From NCBI RefSeq assembly GCF_002310495.1, contig NZ_CP023344.1:2046001-2110000 (forward strand): 64,000 nt of DNA. The letters are read 5' to 3'. Source of the stretch: Nibricoccus aquaticus. Lineage in GTDB: Bacteria; Verrucomicrobiota; Verrucomicrobiia; Opitutales; Opitutaceae. The notes under the pieces were generated by a model. It saw only the letters and a program-made list of their open reading frames with translations, was not told where the DNA came from and did not search any database. Positions 17,550 through 31,391 of this stretch are shown in pieces (positions within the stretch are counted from its first letter, which is position 1; each line of letters starts with the position of its first letter). A program made the position numbers and the translations under genes.

Positions 17550-20500
17550 GGCGTGGACGCTGACTGTGAGAGACGGGCGGTGAGCGTGACAACCGTGCCC
17601 TGCGGCGTGGCGCGTGCAAAGGTCGCATCACCACCGAGCATCCGCATCCGCGAATGCATGTTTTTCAGCCCGTTGCGGTGCGACGTCGCCTCGATCCCGT
17701 CGGGAAGCCCTATGCCGTTGTCCGCGATGGTGATCGTGAGCGTGTGATCGGCGGCGATCACCTCGATCGAAACATCCGTGGCCTGCGCATGCTTAACGAC
17801 GTTGTTCAGCGCTTCTTTGCAGCTGAGGAAAAGGTGATGCCGGAATTGAGTCGTGAGCGCGTGATGCGGCAGCGACTTCGGAATCTTCACACGACAGCGC
17901 AGGCCGGCGTCGGAGCAATAACTCTGCGCATACTCCGCGAGGTAGTTCGCGACACTTTCGAGATCATCGTTGGACGGATTCACCGCCCACACGATCTCGT
18001 CCATCGACTGGATGAGATCGCCCACAATGTCGTAGATACGGTCGAGCTGTGACTTCGCTTTATCATGACCGGACTGCGTGAGCAGACTGATGCGCGTGAG
18101 CCCGGCGCCGAGATCATCGTGAATATTCTCCGCGATGCGCGTGCGCTCCCGTTCCAGCGCGCGCTCACTCTCCAACTTCGCAAGCTTTTCAATCAACCGC
18201 CGATGCGAGACGTGGCGGACCACCACCACGACCACACCCACCGCGAGTGCAGCGGTAAACAAACGAAACCAGAGCGTCTGCCACCACGCCGCCTGCACTT
18301 CCACCGTGATCGAATCTGCCGACTCCGCGCCGGGCACGCCGGCGAGAAGCGCCGCGACTTCGAAACGATATTTTCCCGGAGGCAGCCGCGTGTACTTCGC
18401 CGCGCCTTCGCGTTCGTTCTCCTGCCAGTCGTCATCGTAACCCGTCAGCCGGTGCCGCATGCGCACACGCTCCGGCACCGAAAGATTGGGCGCCGAATAA
18501 CGCAGCTCGAGAGCGCGCGGATTGGGCGCGAGACGCGTGACGGGCGACGCGGCCAGCGGGTGCTCGTCGACCCACACGCCGGTGATTTTCACGCGTGGAC
18601 GTTCAGGCGCGCTCGTTTCCTTTTCGGGATCGATGGCCACCACACCCTGCCGCGTCGCGAACCACAGACGTCCGTCCTTTGTCTTGGTGACCGCCGGCTG
18701 ATAATCCGCCGAGCACGTGGCTTCGTTCAGCCCTTCGTCCGGCCCGACCGTCACCGGATAAATGCGTGGCAGTTCTCCGCGAAAATGTTTTTCGAGCTCG
18801 TCGACGCCGACGTGAAAAATCGCCCCGGTCGAGCCGAGCCACAACGCACCGCGATCATCCGCCACGATCTGCGTGATGTTCTCTGAAACAAGTCCCTGCT
18901 GCGTGCTGACACCGGAAACACCCTGCGCGTTGAGCCGCAACAAACCGCCCTTCTGCGTCCCGATCCACGCCGTGCCCGCATCGTCGAAGCCGATCGCCTG
19001 AATCGCACCGACTTTTCCGGCAAACGCGCGCAGCTCCACGGAGGAAAACGTCCCGCCATTTTCGAGCCGGTGCAGACTCCCGTCATCGCACCCTGCCCAG
19101 ATCGCTCCGTCCGGCGCTTCCGACAACGTCCGCACGAGCGAAGCGTCGGCGCCGCGCGTGAGATCGAAGCTCACGAACTCACCGTCCCGAAACCGGCAGA
19201 CACCGCCTGCCGCCAGCGCGAGCCAGAGATCGCCGTTCTTCGCCGTCAACGTAACGCGCGGTGTCGCCCGCCCGGTCAGAAAATCCTGCGTATGCTGCGC
19301 TTGGATTTTTCCGCCGTTGATCCGCAGCAAACCATGCGTCGTCGCGGCCCAAATGCCGCCACCTTTCGCAGGGGAAACGGAATACGCGCTGAAATCCTCC
19401 CACGCGCGCGTCGGCTCAAACACGGCCAGGCGGGAAGCTGCATCGCGAAACACGATCCCGCCATCGCGATTGGCAAACCAGAGCACGCCATCGTTGTCGC
19501 GGCAGAGCGAAAGGCTGCGACGTTCGAGCAAGCCCGCGGAGCGGTCGAACACGTCGAGCACCGCCGCCTTGATGCGCATGATGCCGCTGTTCGCGGTGCC
19601 CACCCAGAGATTGCCCGCAACATCTTCGAGAAGCGCGGAAACATCCTCGGGCGCTTCCGCGACGTGGTGGATCTGGTTGTCCGCCGCGAGGCGATGCAGC
19701 CCGGCCGAGCGCGTGCCGATCCATAGCTCGCCAGCGGCGTCTTCGAGCAACGCTTGAATGTAGTAAGCGCCGGTCGTCTTGCTGAGTTGCGCGATGGGTT
19801 TGAGACGGTCGTTCGACAACTTGGAGACTTCTTCACCGACGATTACCCACGGTCCGTCGGTCCGCGACGACGCGATGCGAACGTGATCTTTTTCGCCCGC
19901 GCCGAGCACCGAAGCCGGAACGAGCCGGCCGTTTTCGTAGCGCGCGAGAAACGATCCGCTCGCGATCCACACGCCGCCACGGCTGTCGCGCGCAAACTGG
20001 ATCGGCTCGTGTTCGCTGAGTCCCGCGCTCGCGTCGAAAACCTCCAGACGGCCCGCCTGTTTGCGGAGTGCGAAGCCGCCTTTGAAACCGATCCACAGCG
20101 TGATGTCGTTTTCGAAGAAGAGCGCCTCGATCGGAGTCTGCGCGAAACGTTCGGGCAGCGCGTACGGCGAAAAATCGTCGCCGGAAAGACGCAGCAATCC
20201 TCCCAGACGCGGCGCCGCGAGAATGTCGTCGCTGCCCGGAATGCTGGCGAAGGCGGATATGCCGCGGTCGTGAATCGCGGTCTCCGCCGTGTGCGTCATC
20301 GCACTGAATTGCCGCCCATCGAAACGCACCACCCCGTTCGGCGTGCCGACGAGCAGATACCCTGAACGGCTGCGGCTAAGCCCGGTGACTTCATTGGTCG
20401 GCAGCCCGTTTTGCTGCGTCCACGCGCGGAATGAGAATTCCGATACGCGGGGCCCGGTCGCTGTGGGTTTGGCGCTGGCGAAGCCGATGCCCGCGCAGAG

Positions 20501-20587
20501 AAACGCGGTCGCGAGACGGACGGCGGAGAGAAGAGAAAAACCAGCGCGCTGGTTTACCGGTTCATTTTTTTTCAGGGGCAACAACAT
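17546..20587 (-). CDS. Two-component beta-propeller sensor histidine kinase
   Basis: 1013 residues. A signal or anchor segment lies near residues 17-40. Residues about 50-650 carry repeated Reg_prop-type propeller units ([67 protein letters not shown]). A Y_Y_Y domain follows ([31 protein letters not shown]...[15 protein letters not shown]), then one membrane segment ([19 protein letters not shown]), a HisKA_3 dimerisation domain with His in [11 protein letters not shown], and an ATPase domain (DNGIGLPDG). The large periplasmic sensor presumably detects an imported glycoside or breakdown product. It overlaps the upstream Sde182-like gene by 26 bp. Confidence 0.93.
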   Translation of the reverse strand: MLLPLKKNEPVNQRAGFSLLSAVRLATAFLCAGIGFASAKPTATGPRVSEFSFRAWTQQNGLPTNEVTGLSRSRSGYLLVGTPNGVVRFDGRQFSAMTHTAETAIHDRGISAFASIPGSDDILAAPRLGGLLRLSGDDFSPYALPERFAQTPIEALFFENDITLWIGFKGGFALRKQAGRLEVFDASAGLSEHEPIQFARDSRGGVWIASGSFLARYENGRLVPASVLGAGEKDHVRIASSRTDGPWVIVGEEVSKLSNDRLKPIAQLSKTTGAYYIQALLEDAAGELWIGTRSAGLHRLAADNQIHHVAEAPEDVSALLEDVAGNLWVGTANSGIMRIKAAVLDVFDRSAGLLERRSLSLCRDNDGVLWFANRDGGIVFRDAASRLAVFEPTRAWEDFSAYSVSPAKGGGIWAATTHGLLRINGGKIQAQHTQDFLTGRATPRVTLTAKNGDLWLALAAGGVCRFRDGEFVSFDLTRGADASLVRTLSEAPDGAIWAGCDDGSLHRLENGGTFSSVELRAFAGKVGAIQAIGFDDAGTAWIGTQKGGLLRLNAQGVSGVSTQQGLVSENITQIVADDRGALWLGSTGAIFHVGVDELEKHFRGELPRIYPVTVGPDEGLNEATCSADYQPAVTKTKDGRLWFATRQGVVAIDPEKETSAPERPRVKITGVWVDEHPLAASPVTRLAPNPRALELRYSAPNLSVPERVRMRHRLTGYDDDWQENEREGAAKYTRLPPGKYRFEVAALLAGVPGAESADSITVEVQAAWWQTLWFRLFTAALAVGVVVVVVRHVSHRRLIEKLAKLESERALERERTRIAENIHDDLGAGLTRISLLTQSGHDKAKSQLDRIYDIVGDLIQSMDEIVWAVNPSNDDLESVANYLAEYAQSYCSDAGLRCRVKIPKSLPHHALTTQFRHHLFLSCKEALNNVVKHAQATDVSIEVIAADHTLTITIADNGIGLPDGIEATSHRNGLKNMHSRMRMLGGDATFARATPQGTVVTLTARLSQSASTP

Positions 20588-21998
20588 CGACGATGACCCG
20601 CTGGTACCGCGTGAGTCGAGGCGCGCCGTGATCGGTCACCGCCAGAATGATGTGCATCTGGCCCGTGCCGGGCGCCATCACCCGTGCGGTCGGAACGGTA
20701 AACCACGCCTTGGGCTGGTCGAAATTCTTGATCTCGAGCGGCTGGCCGGAACGCGCGCTGGAGAGCGGGAAGGTGCCTGCTTCATTGTAGTAAAACCACT
20801 CGTAAGAAAGGGCGTCGCCATCGGGATCGGTCGTGCCTTCGGCGCTGAGCTCGACGCGTTCGCCGGGCTTCGCGGTGATGCGCGCGGCATGCGCCAGCTT
20901 CGGGAGCGGCGGGTGGTTGGCTTCCTTCGGCGCTTTGATGGTCCAATCCATGCGCGCGGCGAAATCGTTTTGGTAAGCCTCGCGCCAGCGCCAGATCGTG
21001 GCGTGGTTCGTGTCGTGCCAGCGGCCATCGGCCCCGAGCACTTCGTCATCGGCGTCGGCGTAGATCGGGCGGGTTTCGGGGAAAAGGTGCCACCTCATCG
21101 GGCGCGGCGTGTAGAGCTCGTAGCGGCCGCCCCAGCCGCCGAAGTCGGGGCGCTCGGGTTCGTTGAGGCCGTTGGCGATCAGGCCGAGGAAGCTGGGCGT
21201 GTCGCCTTCCATCAGGAATTCCCAATGCGGATACTCGGCGCCGAGCGGGCCTTTTTTGCGGACGTTGCGGTCGAGCCACTCGTTGGTGACGAGGGTGAAA
21301 TCTCCGCCCGGGCAGCGCGCGTGGAAATAGTCGCCGCTGATGCCGCTCCACGTCGCGTGATGGTACGCACCGCCCGCGCTGAAGCCGGGGCTCACGATGT
21401 AGAAGAGGCCGGGAAACTCTTTGCGCAGCCACGGGCCGGAATCGTCCTGATCGGAGATGGCGTACACGCGGAGTTTCGCGACGGCTTTGGCGAGCGCCTC
21501 GGGCGAACGCGTGGAGCGGATTTTCAAAAGGGATTGCGCGAGGACACTCGGGCCGCCCCAGACGGGAACCCAGAGCGGGCGCGGATCGTCGCGATCGATG
21601 GCGCGGATGAGCGCCTCGGAGCCGGCGGAGTCTTTGCCCGCGCCGACGCCTTCCATGCCGTAGATGGGCAGCCCCTCGGTGACGAGCGAGAGGAGCGTTT
21701 CGCCGGCGGGAAACCCGGCTTCGTGTTTTTCGAGGTTGTCGCGCACCTTGCCGTAGGCGGCGACGATCTGGCGGATGCGCTGCGGAGCGACGTGGGTTTT
21801 CTGGTGTATCGAGGTGATGGCGACGAGGCCCTCAGTGTCGAAGTGGTTCGCGTAAGTCAGGTAGCGCACGAGCGACATGGCGTCGTCGGGCTCGTTCTCG
21901 ATGTCGGTGAGGACGAAGACGCGGGGCTTTTCAGCCGAGAACGCGGTGAGTGGCGCAACCGAGCTGACGATGAGAAAAAGGAGGAGACGTGTTTTCAT
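20562..21998 (-). CDS. Sde182/DUF1593 nucleoside-hydrolase-like protein, two-domain
   Basis: 478 residues, secreted (signal [22 protein letters not shown]). The N-terminal domain starts with [21 protein letters not shown], the variant of the Asp-rich metal loop of nucleoside hydrolases found in the DUF1593/Sde182 family. A C-terminal beta-sandwich follows at about residues 375-475 ([29 protein letters not shown]), matching the Sde182 C-terminal domain. The family was named for cellulose binding but catalytic activity is uncertain; N-glycosidase or glycan binding are both possible. ATG 21998 forms an ATGA overlap with the preceding gene. Confidence 0.82.
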   Translation of the reverse strand: MKTRLLLFLIVSSVAPLTAFSAEKPRVFVLTDIENEPDDAMSLVRYLTYANHFDTEGLVAITSIHQKTHVAPQRIRQIVAAYGKVRDNLEKHEAGFPAGETLLSLVTEGLPIYGMEGVGAGKDSAGSEALIRAIDRDDPRPLWVPVWGGPSVLAQSLLKIRSTRSPEALAKAVAKLRVYAISDQDDSGPWLRKEFPGLFYIVSPGFSAGGAYHHATWSGISGDYFHARCPGGDFTLVTNEWLDRNVRKKGPLGAEYPHWEFLMEGDTPSFLGLIANGLNEPERPDFGGWGGRYELYTPRPMRWHLFPETRPIYADADDEVLGADGRWHDTNHATIWRWREAYQNDFAARMDWTIKAPKEANHPPLPKLAHAARITAKPGERVELSAEGTTDPDGDALSYEWFYYNEAGTFPLSSARSGQPLEIKNFDQPKAWFTVPTARVMAPGTGQMHIILAVTDHGAPRLTRYQRVIVDVVAPEKK

Positions 21999-23287
21999 GG
22001 CTTGGGGGTTTCGCATCGTTCGAGACGGGCGGCGAAGTCGCGGAGGAAGGCTTCGCGGTGGCGGTTGATGGTTTTCACGCCCTGCTCGTTTTTCTCACGC
22101 AGGGCCGGATCGGGATCATCGGCCCACCAGTTGGGGAAATTCGGCGACGGTTTGGCAGTCTCGGTCGTTGGCAAAACCGAGGTGAATGCGCCGGTTTGTC
22201 CGTCGAGTCCGGGGTGATTGCTGGCGATGCGGTAGGTCCAGGACTTCGTGTCTTTTGGCGAAAACAGAAAATGCCACGCGCCGTCTTTGTCGGGGAAGCC
22301 GATGAACTCTTGTTTATCTACGACGAGTTTCGCCTGTACGTCGGCGGGGGCATCGCCTTTTGGGCGATAGATCAGATCGACGATCGCATACGTCTCGACG
22401 ATGTCTTCGGCCGTCGGTGCGCGATCAAAGGTGTAGCGCGGGCGATCCCACGCGCGGACGAAACTGCCGCCCCAAGACGGGACCGTTGGATTTTCAGGGG
22501 TCTTGTTGTTGAGCAGGTAGGTGAGCGAGGGCGTGTCGCCCATTTTCACGGTCTTCGCGATCTCCGCAAAATAATCGCCGAGCGCGCCGCGGCCTTTGAT
22601 GTGCTCGGTGATGAAGCCGTCGTTGCTCAGGTCGCCGGCTTGGTTTCCGCCCATAAAAAAGCCGCGATAGGTCGAGTTGGCTTCGATGATCCAGAGATCG
22701 GGGTGGTCGCGCGCGATGTAGTCGAACGCAGTGGTGGACCATTTTTTGTTTGGGCCACCGATCCAATAGACGCGGAGTTTTGTTTTGATCGACGGATCGT
22801 CGTGCAGCGCTTGCGCGAGGTCGTCGATGCCGCCCCAGACGAGCAGCCAGAGCGGACGCGAATCGTCAGCGTGGGCGCGTTGGATGATCCAGTCGGAGCC
22901 TTCGGTGCGTTCGCCCCAGCCGCGGAGATCGGCGGAGTCGCTGCCGCCCTGCTTGCTGATGGCGCGCAGTTGATCGGGCGTCGGGTACGACGCGGAGTAC
23001 GTGCGGAGATTCGGAAAATCCTTCGCGTACACATCAATGAGTTTGAGCAGATGATCCTTTCGGTTTCGTCCGGTGCCCCACGGCGACGCAATCATGCCTT
23101 CGAGATCGATGCTGTCGGCGTACACGAGCAAATGAACGAGCGACTGAAAGTCATCGAAGTCCGTGCCGCCGATGTCGGTCGAAACGATGACGCGCGGTTT
23201 TGTTGATGGCGTTTCGGCGTGAGCCGACGGAGCGACGAAGACAGCGCAGATGGTGGCGAGGCAGCAGAGGCGGAGGAGCGTTTTCAT
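21995..23287 (-). CDS. Sde182/DUF1593 nucleoside-hydrolase-like protein, shorter paralogue
   Basis: 430 residues with a signal peptide ([21 protein letters not shown]). The metal-loop equivalent is [24 protein letters not shown], closer to the DxDxGxDD pattern of nucleoside hydrolases than its neighbour. It shares the core fold text with the downstream gene ([16 protein letters not shown] versus [16 protein letters not shown]) and ends with a similar beta domain. It overlaps the permease stop (TGATG) and the next gene start (ATGA), showing tight translational coupling. Tandem arrangement suggests two related but distinct substrates or steps. Confidence 0.82.
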   Translation of the reverse strand: MKTLLRLCCLATICAVFVAPSAHAETPSTKPRVIVSTDIGGTDFDDFQSLVHLLVYADSIDLEGMIASPWGTGRNRKDHLLKLIDVYAKDFPNLRTYSASYPTPDQLRAISKQGGSDSADLRGWGERTEGSDWIIQRAHADDSRPLWLLVWGGIDDLAQALHDDPSIKTKLRVYWIGGPNKKWSTTAFDYIARDHPDLWIIEANSTYRGFFMGGNQAGDLSNDGFITEHIKGRGALGDYFAEIAKTVKMGDTPSLTYLLNNKTPENPTVPSWGGSFVRAWDRPRYTFDRAPTAEDIVETYAIVDLIYRPKGDAPADVQAKLVVDKQEFIGFPDKDGAWHFLFSPKDTKSWTYRIASNHPGLDGQTGAFTSVLPTTETAKPSPNFPNWWADDPDPALREKNEQGVKTINRHREAFLRDFAARLERCETPKP

Positions 23288-24273
23288 CAGGAATCGCGGT
23301 TGCGGGGGGCGCTGGCCTGATCGATGGCGACGGCGACGAGGATGACGTAACCCTTGATCACATACTGGAGCATCGGCGGGACGTTCAGGAGGAAGAGGCC
23401 GTTGTTGAGGACGCCGATGATGAGGCAGCCAAGCACGGTGCCGAAGATCGTGCCGCGCCCGCCGGAGAGCGACGTGCCGCCGATCACGACGGCGGCGATG
23501 GCGTCGAGTTCGTAGCTGAGGCCTGCATTGGGCTGTGCGGAGTCAAGACGCGCGGTGACGATGAGGCCCGCGACTCCGGCCAGCGCACCGGCGAGTGTGT
23601 ACACGGCGATCTTGATGCGGGAGACGCTGAGGCCGGTGAGACGCGCGGCGCGTTCGTTGCCGCCCACAGCGTAGAGATGACGTCCGAAGCGCATGCGTTT
23701 TGTCACCACCATGAACAACGCGCCAAACGCCACCATGATCCATACGGGCATCGGCACGCCGAGCCACGCGCCGGTTCCGATGAAACCGAAATCCGCGCCG
23801 AGCCCCGTGATCGGAAATCCGCCGGTCCAGAGAAACGCGAGGCCGCGCGCGATGCTCAACATGCCGAGCGTCGCGATGAACGGCGGTAATCGAAAGCGCG
23901 TGATCGCGACGCCGTTGTGGAGACCGAGCAGCGCACCGACAAAGACGCCGGCGAGGATCGCGCCCGACGTGGTGAATTGCAGGTGCACGTCCGTGCCCGG
24001 AACTGAGAGCCCATTTTTAACGAGACCCGCAGCGATCGCTCCGGAGAAGCCGAGGATCGCACCGACGGAGAGATCGATGCCGCCACTCAAAATCACGAGC
24101 GTCATGCCGATCGAGAGGCACATGTTGATCGAGACCTGGCGCAGGATGTTGATCCCGTTGTCCGCTGTCAGAAAATTGGGCGAGAGCAGGCTCAGCGCGA
24201 CCGTCATGAGGACGAGTGCGATGAGCGAGCGGAGGCGGACGAACTGGCTCGTGAGTTGAGGCGAGAGAGGCAT
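23287..24273 (-). CDS. Ribose-type ABC transporter permease (RbsC family)
   Basis: 328 residues, inner-membrane permease of the carbohydrate uptake transporter-2 class. Multiple hydrophobic helices are visible, with family motifs [23 protein letters not shown] near residue 65 and [40 protein letters not shown], and the cytoplasmic loop [15 protein letters not shown]. The C-terminus [30 protein letters not shown] is typical. The ATPase stop is 1 bp upstream and the first Sde182-like gene overlaps its stop. A single permease gene is present, as in RbsC homodimers. Confidence 0.93.
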   Translation of the reverse strand: MPLSPQLTSQFVRLRSLIALVLMTVALSLLSPNFLTADNGINILRQVSINMCLSIGMTLVILSGGIDLSVGAILGFSGAIAAGLVKNGLSVPGTDVHLQFTTSGAILAGVFVGALLGLHNGVAITRFRLPPFIATLGMLSIARGLAFLWTGGFPITGLGADFGFIGTGAWLGVPMPVWIMVAFGALFMVVTKRMRFGRHLYAVGGNERAARLTGLSVSRIKIAVYTLAGALAGVAGLIVTARLDSAQPNAGLSYELDAIAAVVIGGTSLSGGRGTIFGTVLGCLIIGVLNNGLFLLNVPPMLQYVIKGYVILVAVAIDQASAPRNRDS

Positions 24274-24274
24274 G

Positions 24275-25830
<1,556 letters not shown>

Positions 25831-25834
<4 letters not shown>

Positions 25835-26517
25835 GGCATCACCTCCGCGCTCACGGGAATGAAGGTGAGCAGCGGTCCGTTAGCTGGAAGCGACTCGGGC
25901 GCTTCGGCGCAGCCGACGAAACGAATGGTCGCGCCGACGGTCACGGACTTGAGCGCGGGTTGCACGCGTTCTTCGACCAGGCGGTTCAACTCGGCGGAGA
26001 GCGCGTTGAACTCAGTGAGGCCCGGAACGTCGTTGACGTCGATGAGGCCAGAACCGTCGCGCACGATGTTGCCGAAAACCGGACCGGTGCGGAGCGCAAC
26101 GATCACGCCGTCCACGTCGATCAAGAGACGGCTGCGTTCAACGGCGGTGACGCGTCCGCTGCCGCGCAGAAAAACGTAGGCGGCGTTGCCGAGGCCGACG
26201 CGACGCGCGTGCGCCTTTAGCGCGGCGGCCGTGTCGTTGTGAAGCGCGGATAAAACCGGGGCCGCTTCCGGCGCTTTCGCCGCCGCCGGCTGGAGTTTTT
26301 CGTTCCAGAATTTTTCGGTGAACGCCTTGGGCTCGAAGACTGTGCCTGCGGCTCCAGCCGCTGACGCAATCGAGTGCGCGTTTTTGGAGACGATCCGAAA
26401 AGGCGGATAGAGAATCAGCAGCGCGACGAAGATCGCCGCACCCGCCCACACCGGCCAAGGGAAAGCAATGCGGCGCGCGGTCGCAGGATGATCGGAGGAA
26501 GAAGCGGGAGCCGACAT
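25831..26517 (-). CDS. DUF2291 family protein of the ribose-type transporter
   Basis: 228 residues. One N-terminal membrane segment (FPWPVWAGAAIFVALLILYPPF) is followed by a periplasmic beta-rich domain (VFLRGSGRVTAVERSRLLIDVDGVIVALRTGPVFGNIVRDGSGLIDVNDV). DUF2291 proteins are repeatedly encoded with ribose/xylose-class ABC transporters but their role is unknown. Position here, between the binding protein (4 bp upstream) and the ATPase (4-bp overlap), agrees. Unlike many members it lacks a lipobox cysteine and appears anchored by its N-terminal helix. Confidence 0.8.
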
Positions 26518-26521
26518 CAGC

Positions 26522-27499
26522 TTACTTGCGGCCGTAGTCGCCGAATTTGGCGACGGTGTCGCGGTTCACGAGTTCGACCGCGACAGGCACGCGTTGCGGA
26601 AAATTGCGTTCGCCTTTGAAATACCTGTCGGCGTTTTCCGCGGCGGTGCGCGCCATGGTTTTGGGAAACTGCATGACGGTCGCGGTGATTTTTCCCTCGG
26701 CGACGGATTTGACGACGTCGTCAGCGCCGTCGAAGCCGAAGACCTTCACCTTGTCAGCTTTGCCCGCGGCGAGGAGCGCCTGATATGCGCCCATGGCCAT
26801 GGCGTCGTTTCCGCAGAAGACGGCGTTGATGTCGGGGTTGGCTTGGAGGATGGACTCGAGGACTTCGAGCGCCTTCGTGCGGTCAAAGTCGGCGCTTTGC
26901 TGAGAGACCATTTTCAAACCGGGATAACGATCGACGACCGAGTGAAAACCCTTTGAGCGATTCCACGTGTTGGTGTCGGCGACAAGGCCGAGGAGTTCGA
27001 CGTACTTTCCCTCTTCGCCGACCTGATCGACGAAGTACTGACCGAGCGCCACGCAGCCGGAATAGTTATCGGAAAGAACCTGCGACGTCGCGGCGTCGTT
27101 GGCCTCGATCTCGCGATCCATGCAGAACACGGGAATGCCGGCGGCTTTCGCGCGGCGGACGTTGGCAATGGAGCCTTTGGCGTCGGTGCAGTTGAAGAGA
27201 ATCGCGCCGTAGCCGGAGGCCATGATGTTGTCGAAATGCTGCGACTCCTTCGCCGGGTCGTTTTGCGAATCGAACTGCACGGTGTCGTAGCCGAGTTCCT
27301 TCGCGCGGTCCTGCGCAGAGTCTGCGAGGACGACGAACCACGGGTTGTTCAACGTGGAGACGACGACGGCGACTTTGCGCGAGGCGGGCGCTTTCGTTTC
27401 AGCGGTCGATCCGGCGGGTGTGGAGCGCTTGCATCCGGTAAGCGCGACGGCGGAGAGCAACGAAACCGTTATGAAGAGACGAAGGAATGAAGGGATCAT
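26522..27499 (-). CDS. Sugar-binding lipoprotein of ribose-type ABC transporter (RbsB family)
   Basis: 325 residues. A lipoprotein signal peptide ends in LTGC with the lipidated Cys at residue 23. The periplasmic-binding-protein type 1 fold is clear: [114 protein letters not shown]. Binds a pentose, hexose or related molecule and passes it to the permease. ATG 27499 was chosen for the lipoprotein signal; an upstream in-frame ATG would add an unusual basic leader. It is separated by 101 bp from the TonB receptor gene. Confidence 0.92.
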   Translation of the reverse strand: MIPSFLRLFITVSLLSAVALTGCKRSTPAGSTAETKAPASRKVAVVVSTLNNPWFVVLADSAQDRAKELGYDTVQFDSQNDPAKESQHFDNIMASGYGAILFNCTDAKGSIANVRRAKAAGIPVFCMDREIEANDAATSQVLSDNYSGCVALGQYFVDQVGEEGKYVELLGLVADTNTWNRSKGFHSVVDRYPGLKMVSQQSADFDRTKALEVLESILQANPDINAVFCGNDAMAMGAYQALLAAGKADKVKVFGFDGADDVVKSVAEGKITATVMQFPKTMARTAAENADRYFKGERNFPQRVPVAVELVNRDTVAKFGDYGRK

Positions 27500-27535
27500 T
27501 TTGAGGGCGGGGATGCGGGAGGATAGGAAATTGAA

Positions 27536-27583
27536 CCAACGCCGCAATTGCTGAACCAACCAAGGTGGCAAGAGCGGCGTTGG
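27536..27583. other. Intercistronic hairpin between receptor and binding protein genes
   Basis: A perfect 10-bp inverted repeat (CCAACGCCGC at 27536-27545, GCGGCGTTGG at 27574-27583) encloses 28 nt that can pair further (TTGC/GCAA). There is no T-tract, so an mRNA-processing or stability element is more likely than a terminator. Confidence 0.5.
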
Positions 27584-27600
27584 GATGAAGCAGCCAGAGT

Positions 27601-30549
27601 TTAGAATCTGGCTGCAAGTGTGAGCGTCAGAGCCGCGCCGCCACCGGTGCCGGTGCGGGTCGCGCGGCCATCGAAGAAGTGCTGGCCTTCCTCGGCCTCG
27701 GTTACGTTGCGACCGGCGAGGGAGAGGGTGTAGCGCGGGTTGATGCGGTAGCGGATCTCGGCCTCGTGAACCGTGCGCGCGTCTTTGAATTCATTCGTCA
27801 CATTATTCAGGAGGACATCGCCAGCGTGGTTGGCGCGAAACGCGACGTACAGTTTGCCCCGGGGAGTTTCGTAGCTGACGCCCCAATTATAGATTTCAGG
27901 GGTGATATTTGGCAGACCATTTGTCGCGACCAGGGAATTGGCGGGATTAAATTTGCCCTCGGTCTTCGTGAGCTTCGTGTAGTTTGCGAACACCTCTATG
28001 TTGCGAAACCACTCCGGCAGGAAGCGAAGCCGGTAGCGGCCTTCGAGTTCGAATCCTTCAATCTTCGCATCGCGGTTTTCCTGCGTGGTGACCGTGTGAT
28101 TCGGAGGAACACCGAATGGATCATTCAAACCCGACAGGTAGGTGTTGGTAACGATGTAGTCTTTGACGTCTTTGCTGAACCAGGCGCCTTTCACGGTGCT
28201 GGCACCGGTCGGATACCACTCCAGGCTTACGTCGAGGTTGTCAGAGAACGCAGGTCGGAGATTCGGATTCGAAACAGTGGCGGTGTTATTCGCATTGAGG
28301 AGGACGCCGGGAATGAGGTTGCCGAAGTTGGGGCGGTTAATCGCCTCCGTGTAGCTGGCACGCGCCTGAAGTTTCTCATCGAAGCGATAGGTGAGATGCA
28401 GGTACTTGAACGGATCGGGCGTGTAGCTTTGCGACGTGCGCAAACGGGAGAGGCGGGCAATGACGTCGGCGAGTGTGGCGTTGTTGGGAATCGCGGGCTC
28501 TGTGCGGGCACCTTCGCCTTCCGCGTACGTTTCTTCCAGACGAAGTCCGGCGAGCATATCGAGTTTTCCAAACTTCACATTTCCGAGAACATAGTAGCCG
28601 AAAATTTCCTCGGAAATGCGCTGGTTGTTGCGGAATGCCTGGGTGTAGGAATTGGGAACGTTTTCGACAAACGCCTGAGGATAGATGGCCGAAAAATCAG
28701 CCAGCGCGAAAGGGCTGATCCACGCATCCGGAGGGCGTTCGCCAAACCAGATGTTTGGAGTGTATTCGCGCTCGGCAAACTTCACGATGTTAGCCCCGGC
28801 GACCGTATTGTCATCGACAGTGCCCACGATTCCATCTGGACCTGCGTAGCTCCAGGTCTTGCTCGGATTTTGCCGGGAGCGTTCTTGCAGCTGGTAAGAC
28901 AAACCGCCCTGGACGTAGTAGGGAAAGCGTCCGTCGAAATCACGGCGGACGTTGATCTTCGAAGCAGTGACACGGTCGACCGAGTTACGAGTGCCTACAC
29001 TGATCGAATTCGCCGTCAGCAGATGGTTCGCGAGGCTGTAGATGTCGGAGCCGGACGTTTGCGTAATCCGTGTCGCCGTGGACCGGCTGGCGTCTTTTTC
29101 GAGAATATATCCCACACCGGAGTTTCTCACCGTGATTCCGCCGAACATGCGCGGGAAATAATCATAGTGGTTGGTCGCGCGGGATAACGAGAGATCGTAG
29201 TCCATCGTCCAGTTGTCCCAACGGTGTTTCGCACCCGGATTGATGGTCCAGGAGTTACTGTTTTTGTCGCCGAAGGACATGTTCTGCTCCGAGTTGCCGC
29301 CGGTCGTCTCAACGCGTTGAGGCGTGGCAGTGCCGACAATCGTGCCGGTGTTGAGACGGAAGAAACGGTTCCGGAACTCATAGTAGTGATCGGTGAACGT
29401 GGTGCGCAGGAATGCCGTCGTCCGGTCGTTGACCTTGTAGTCAAAGTTGAGCGAAGCGCCGGTGCGCGTGGTGAAGTTCTGGTGATCCTCGCGCTGGTAT
29501 TGTGAAACGAAGGTACCCGAGGCGTTCGATGTATAGGTGTTATACGCGGTGCCGCCAAAACCGCTGACATTCATCTGACTGACGCTGACCACGACACCGA
29601 GCCGGCCGTCGAGCAGCGTATCGGAGTAAGTAAACGAGCCGCCGGGATGGACCTTGCGCTCGGGTTTTTCGTTGGGGCCGGAACTGCGGCCAAGCGAGAG
29701 GTTGTCGGAGTTGGCGGTCACGTTGACCGTGGCGTTGATGCGGCGGCCCTTTTGAAGAAACGCGCTGCGCGTGATCATGTTCACGATGCCACCGGTGGCG
29801 TTCGCCGGCATCCAAGGCACGGGCGCTTTGAACACCTCCATGCTCTCGATGTTGTCGATGGTTATCTGATCGAACTCGAAGGCGCGATTCGTCGATGAGC
29901 TCGACGCCGCGGCGGCCTGATTGCCGTTGATCATGACCAGATTGGAATTCGCTTCGAGACCGCGGATCGAAACGGTGCGCGGTTCGACACCGGTGTAATC
30001 CATCTGAAGGCCCGGCATGAGCTTCAAGAACTCGCCTGGGTTGGCATCGGAAACGACGCCGAACGCATCGGCAGAAACGATGGTGCGCTGCGACTCGGCG
30101 TTCTTTTGCTGATGGGTGGCGTAAGCGTTACCCTCGCGCTCGGCGGCAACACGAAATTCGCCGAGATGCATGATCTCTTCGGATTTCAACGCGAGCTGCA
30201 CCGTGGCGCTTCCGCCCGCAGTAACCTCAACAACCGCAGTTGCAGCTTCGAGATCTGTATAGGAAGCACGCACGGTATGGCTGCCTGCTGGAACACCCGT
30301 TAGACGAAAACTGCCATCCGGGGACGACAACGTGGATTGGCTCGAGCCTTCGATCGTGATGGTGGCACGTTCCAAGACTTTCTGGGTGGATTCGTTCACG
30401 ACCGATCCCGAGATCGAGCCGGTCGCGGCAGACTGGGCGAACGTCGGCACCGTGAGAAACGTCGAAAGTAGCAGTGAGAAAAACCCGACTGTGCGTCGGG
30501 CGAAACACGGACGCGACAGGGTCGCATGCGGGCAACGGAGGTGGTTCAT
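27601..30549 (-). CDS. TonB-dependent receptor with carboxypeptidase-like N-terminal domain
   Basis: 982 residues. A signal peptide ([18 protein letters not shown]) is followed by a carboxypeptidase-regulatory-like beta domain ([25 protein letters not shown]...[24 protein letters not shown]), the plug ([66 protein letters not shown]), and a barrel ending in [11 protein letters not shown]. It has no STN domain, so FecR-type signalling is not expected. It heads the block encoding the ribose-type transporter and should carry that system's ligand across the outer membrane. ATG 30549 fits the signal peptide better than an upstream Met. Confidence 0.9.
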   Translation of the reverse strand: MNHLRCPHATLSRPCFARRTVGFFSLLLSTFLTVPTFAQSAATGSISGSVVNESTQKVLERATITIEGSSQSTLSSPDGSFRLTGVPAGSHTVRASYTDLEAATAVVEVTAGGSATVQLALKSEEIMHLGEFRVAAEREGNAYATHQQKNAESQRTIVSADAFGVVSDANPGEFLKLMPGLQMDYTGVEPRTVSIRGLEANSNLVMINGNQAAAASSSSTNRAFEFDQITIDNIESMEVFKAPVPWMPANATGGIVNMITRSAFLQKGRRINATVNVTANSDNLSLGRSSGPNEKPERKVHPGGSFTYSDTLLDGRLGVVVSVSQMNVSGFGGTAYNTYTSNASGTFVSQYQREDHQNFTTRTGASLNFDYKVNDRTTAFLRTTFTDHYYEFRNRFFRLNTGTIVGTATPQRVETTGGNSEQNMSFGDKNSNSWTINPGAKHRWDNWTMDYDLSLSRATNHYDYFPRMFGGITVRNSGVGYILEKDASRSTATRITQTSGSDIYSLANHLLTANSISVGTRNSVDRVTASKINVRRDFDGRFPYYVQGGLSYQLQERSRQNPSKTWSYAGPDGIVGTVDDNTVAGANIVKFAEREYTPNIWFGERPPDAWISPFALADFSAIYPQAFVENVPNSYTQAFRNNQRISEEIFGYYVLGNVKFGKLDMLAGLRLEETYAEGEGARTEPAIPNNATLADVIARLSRLRTSQSYTPDPFKYLHLTYRFDEKLQARASYTEAINRPNFGNLIPGVLLNANNTATVSNPNLRPAFSDNLDVSLEWYPTGASTVKGAWFSKDVKDYIVTNTYLSGLNDPFGVPPNHTVTTQENRDAKIEGFELEGRYRLRFLPEWFRNIEVFANYTKLTKTEGKFNPANSLVATNGLPNITPEIYNWGVSYETPRGKLYVAFRANHAGDVLLNNVTNEFKDARTVHEAEIRYRINPRYTLSLAGRNVTEAEEGQHFFDGRATRTGTGGGAALTLTLAARF

Positions 30550-30632
30550 TGGGTAGGTAGGGTTGCGCACCGCCGAAAGCAGGCCGGCGCGGGGTTCCCC
30601 ACCAGACTAACAACTCTTCGTTCAGACGTGGC

Positions 30633-30650
30633 GTCCTGAAAACTCAGGAC
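30633..30650. promoter_or_regulatory. Perfect short hairpin upstream of TonB receptor
   Basis: GTCCTGA and TCAGGAC are separated by 4 nt, 84 bp upstream of the receptor ATG and 26 bp past the DUF4202 stop. It could be an operator or a terminator lacking a T-tract. Confidence 0.35.
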
Positions 30651-30675
30651 AAAACACAGTGCGCGACATCACGCC

Positions 30676-31275
30676 TTATTCAGTCTTCGCCCCGCCCACC
30701 GCTTCGCCCACCAACTCCGCGATCCCCGGCGGCAACTGAATCGTCAGCGCCAGCCGCTGCCCGTCCGTGCTCATCTTTTTCCACGTCTTGCGGATGATAT
30801 CGACGAACTTCTCCCGCGTGTAGTCCGCGTGCTGCGCCGCGAAATCCGCGATCTCGTTTTCCAAAAACACCAGGCACGCCGCGTCCTCCAGCGCCTGCGT
30901 CCCCGCATTCATCTTCAGCCCGCTCTTCGAAACCCACGTCGCGACCTCCGCCGCCTCGGCCTCGCTCACGCCCGCTTTGAGCAACAACTCCTGCGCGCGA
31001 TCCGCCTGCTTCGTGTAGAGAAACCGCCGCCACATCAGGTATCCGACTTTCCCCTCCGGATAACTCGCCCGTGGCACCGACCACCGTTCCAGATGCTGAC
31101 AACGCGCCCCCAACCGCAACACCGCCGGCCCGTTCGGCACCAGCTTCGCCACCCACGCCTCCACACGATCCGCATAAACCAACTCCGCCGCCTTCCCCTC
31201 CGCCGTCCGCGTTGGATCAGCCGAGTGCGCTTCATCAATCAATTCACGGGCGCGTGCATAAGGACTCAAACTCAT
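30676..31275 (-). CDS. DUF4202 family protein
   Basis: 199 residues, cytoplasmic, alpha-helical. The family text is recognisable: ARELIDEAHSADP, HLERWSVPRASYPEGKVGYLMWRRFLYTKQADRAQELLLKAGVSEAE, LEDAACLVFLENEIADFAAQHADYTREKFVDIIRKTWKKMS. The conserved His, Arg and Asp/Glu arrangement hints at an HD-like helical fold, but no activity is known to me. ATG 31275 was chosen as the family start; the longer frame upstream only reads repeat sequence. It runs 3' towards the TonB receptor block but is separated by a hairpin-containing gap. Confidence 0.8.
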   Translation of the reverse strand: MSLSPYARARELIDEAHSADPTRTAEGKAAELVYADRVEAWVAKLVPNGPAVLRLGARCQHLERWSVPRASYPEGKVGYLMWRRFLYTKQADRAQELLLKAGVSEAEAAEVATWVSKSGLKMNAGTQALEDAACLVFLENEIADFAAQHADYTREKFVDIIRKTWKKMSTDGQRLALTIQLPPGIAELVGEAVGGAKTE

Positions 31276-31331
31276 CCCGCGAGTCTCCCCATCACCCCAG
31301 TCACCGCAAGCCCCGCTCCGTACCTCCGAAC

Positions 31332-31355
31332 TTTGCGCCTTCGCGTCTTTGCGTG
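31332..31355 (+). repeat. Octamer array, antisense to DUF4202 leader
   Basis: Three units, TTTGCGCC, TTCGCGTC, TTTGCGTG. It lies in the gap between two minus-strand genes but in plus orientation, so it does not follow the point-at-the-start rule. Confidence 0.8.
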
Positions 31356-31391
31356 AGCCTCTCCGCCTTACTGCAACCGTACGCACACCGA

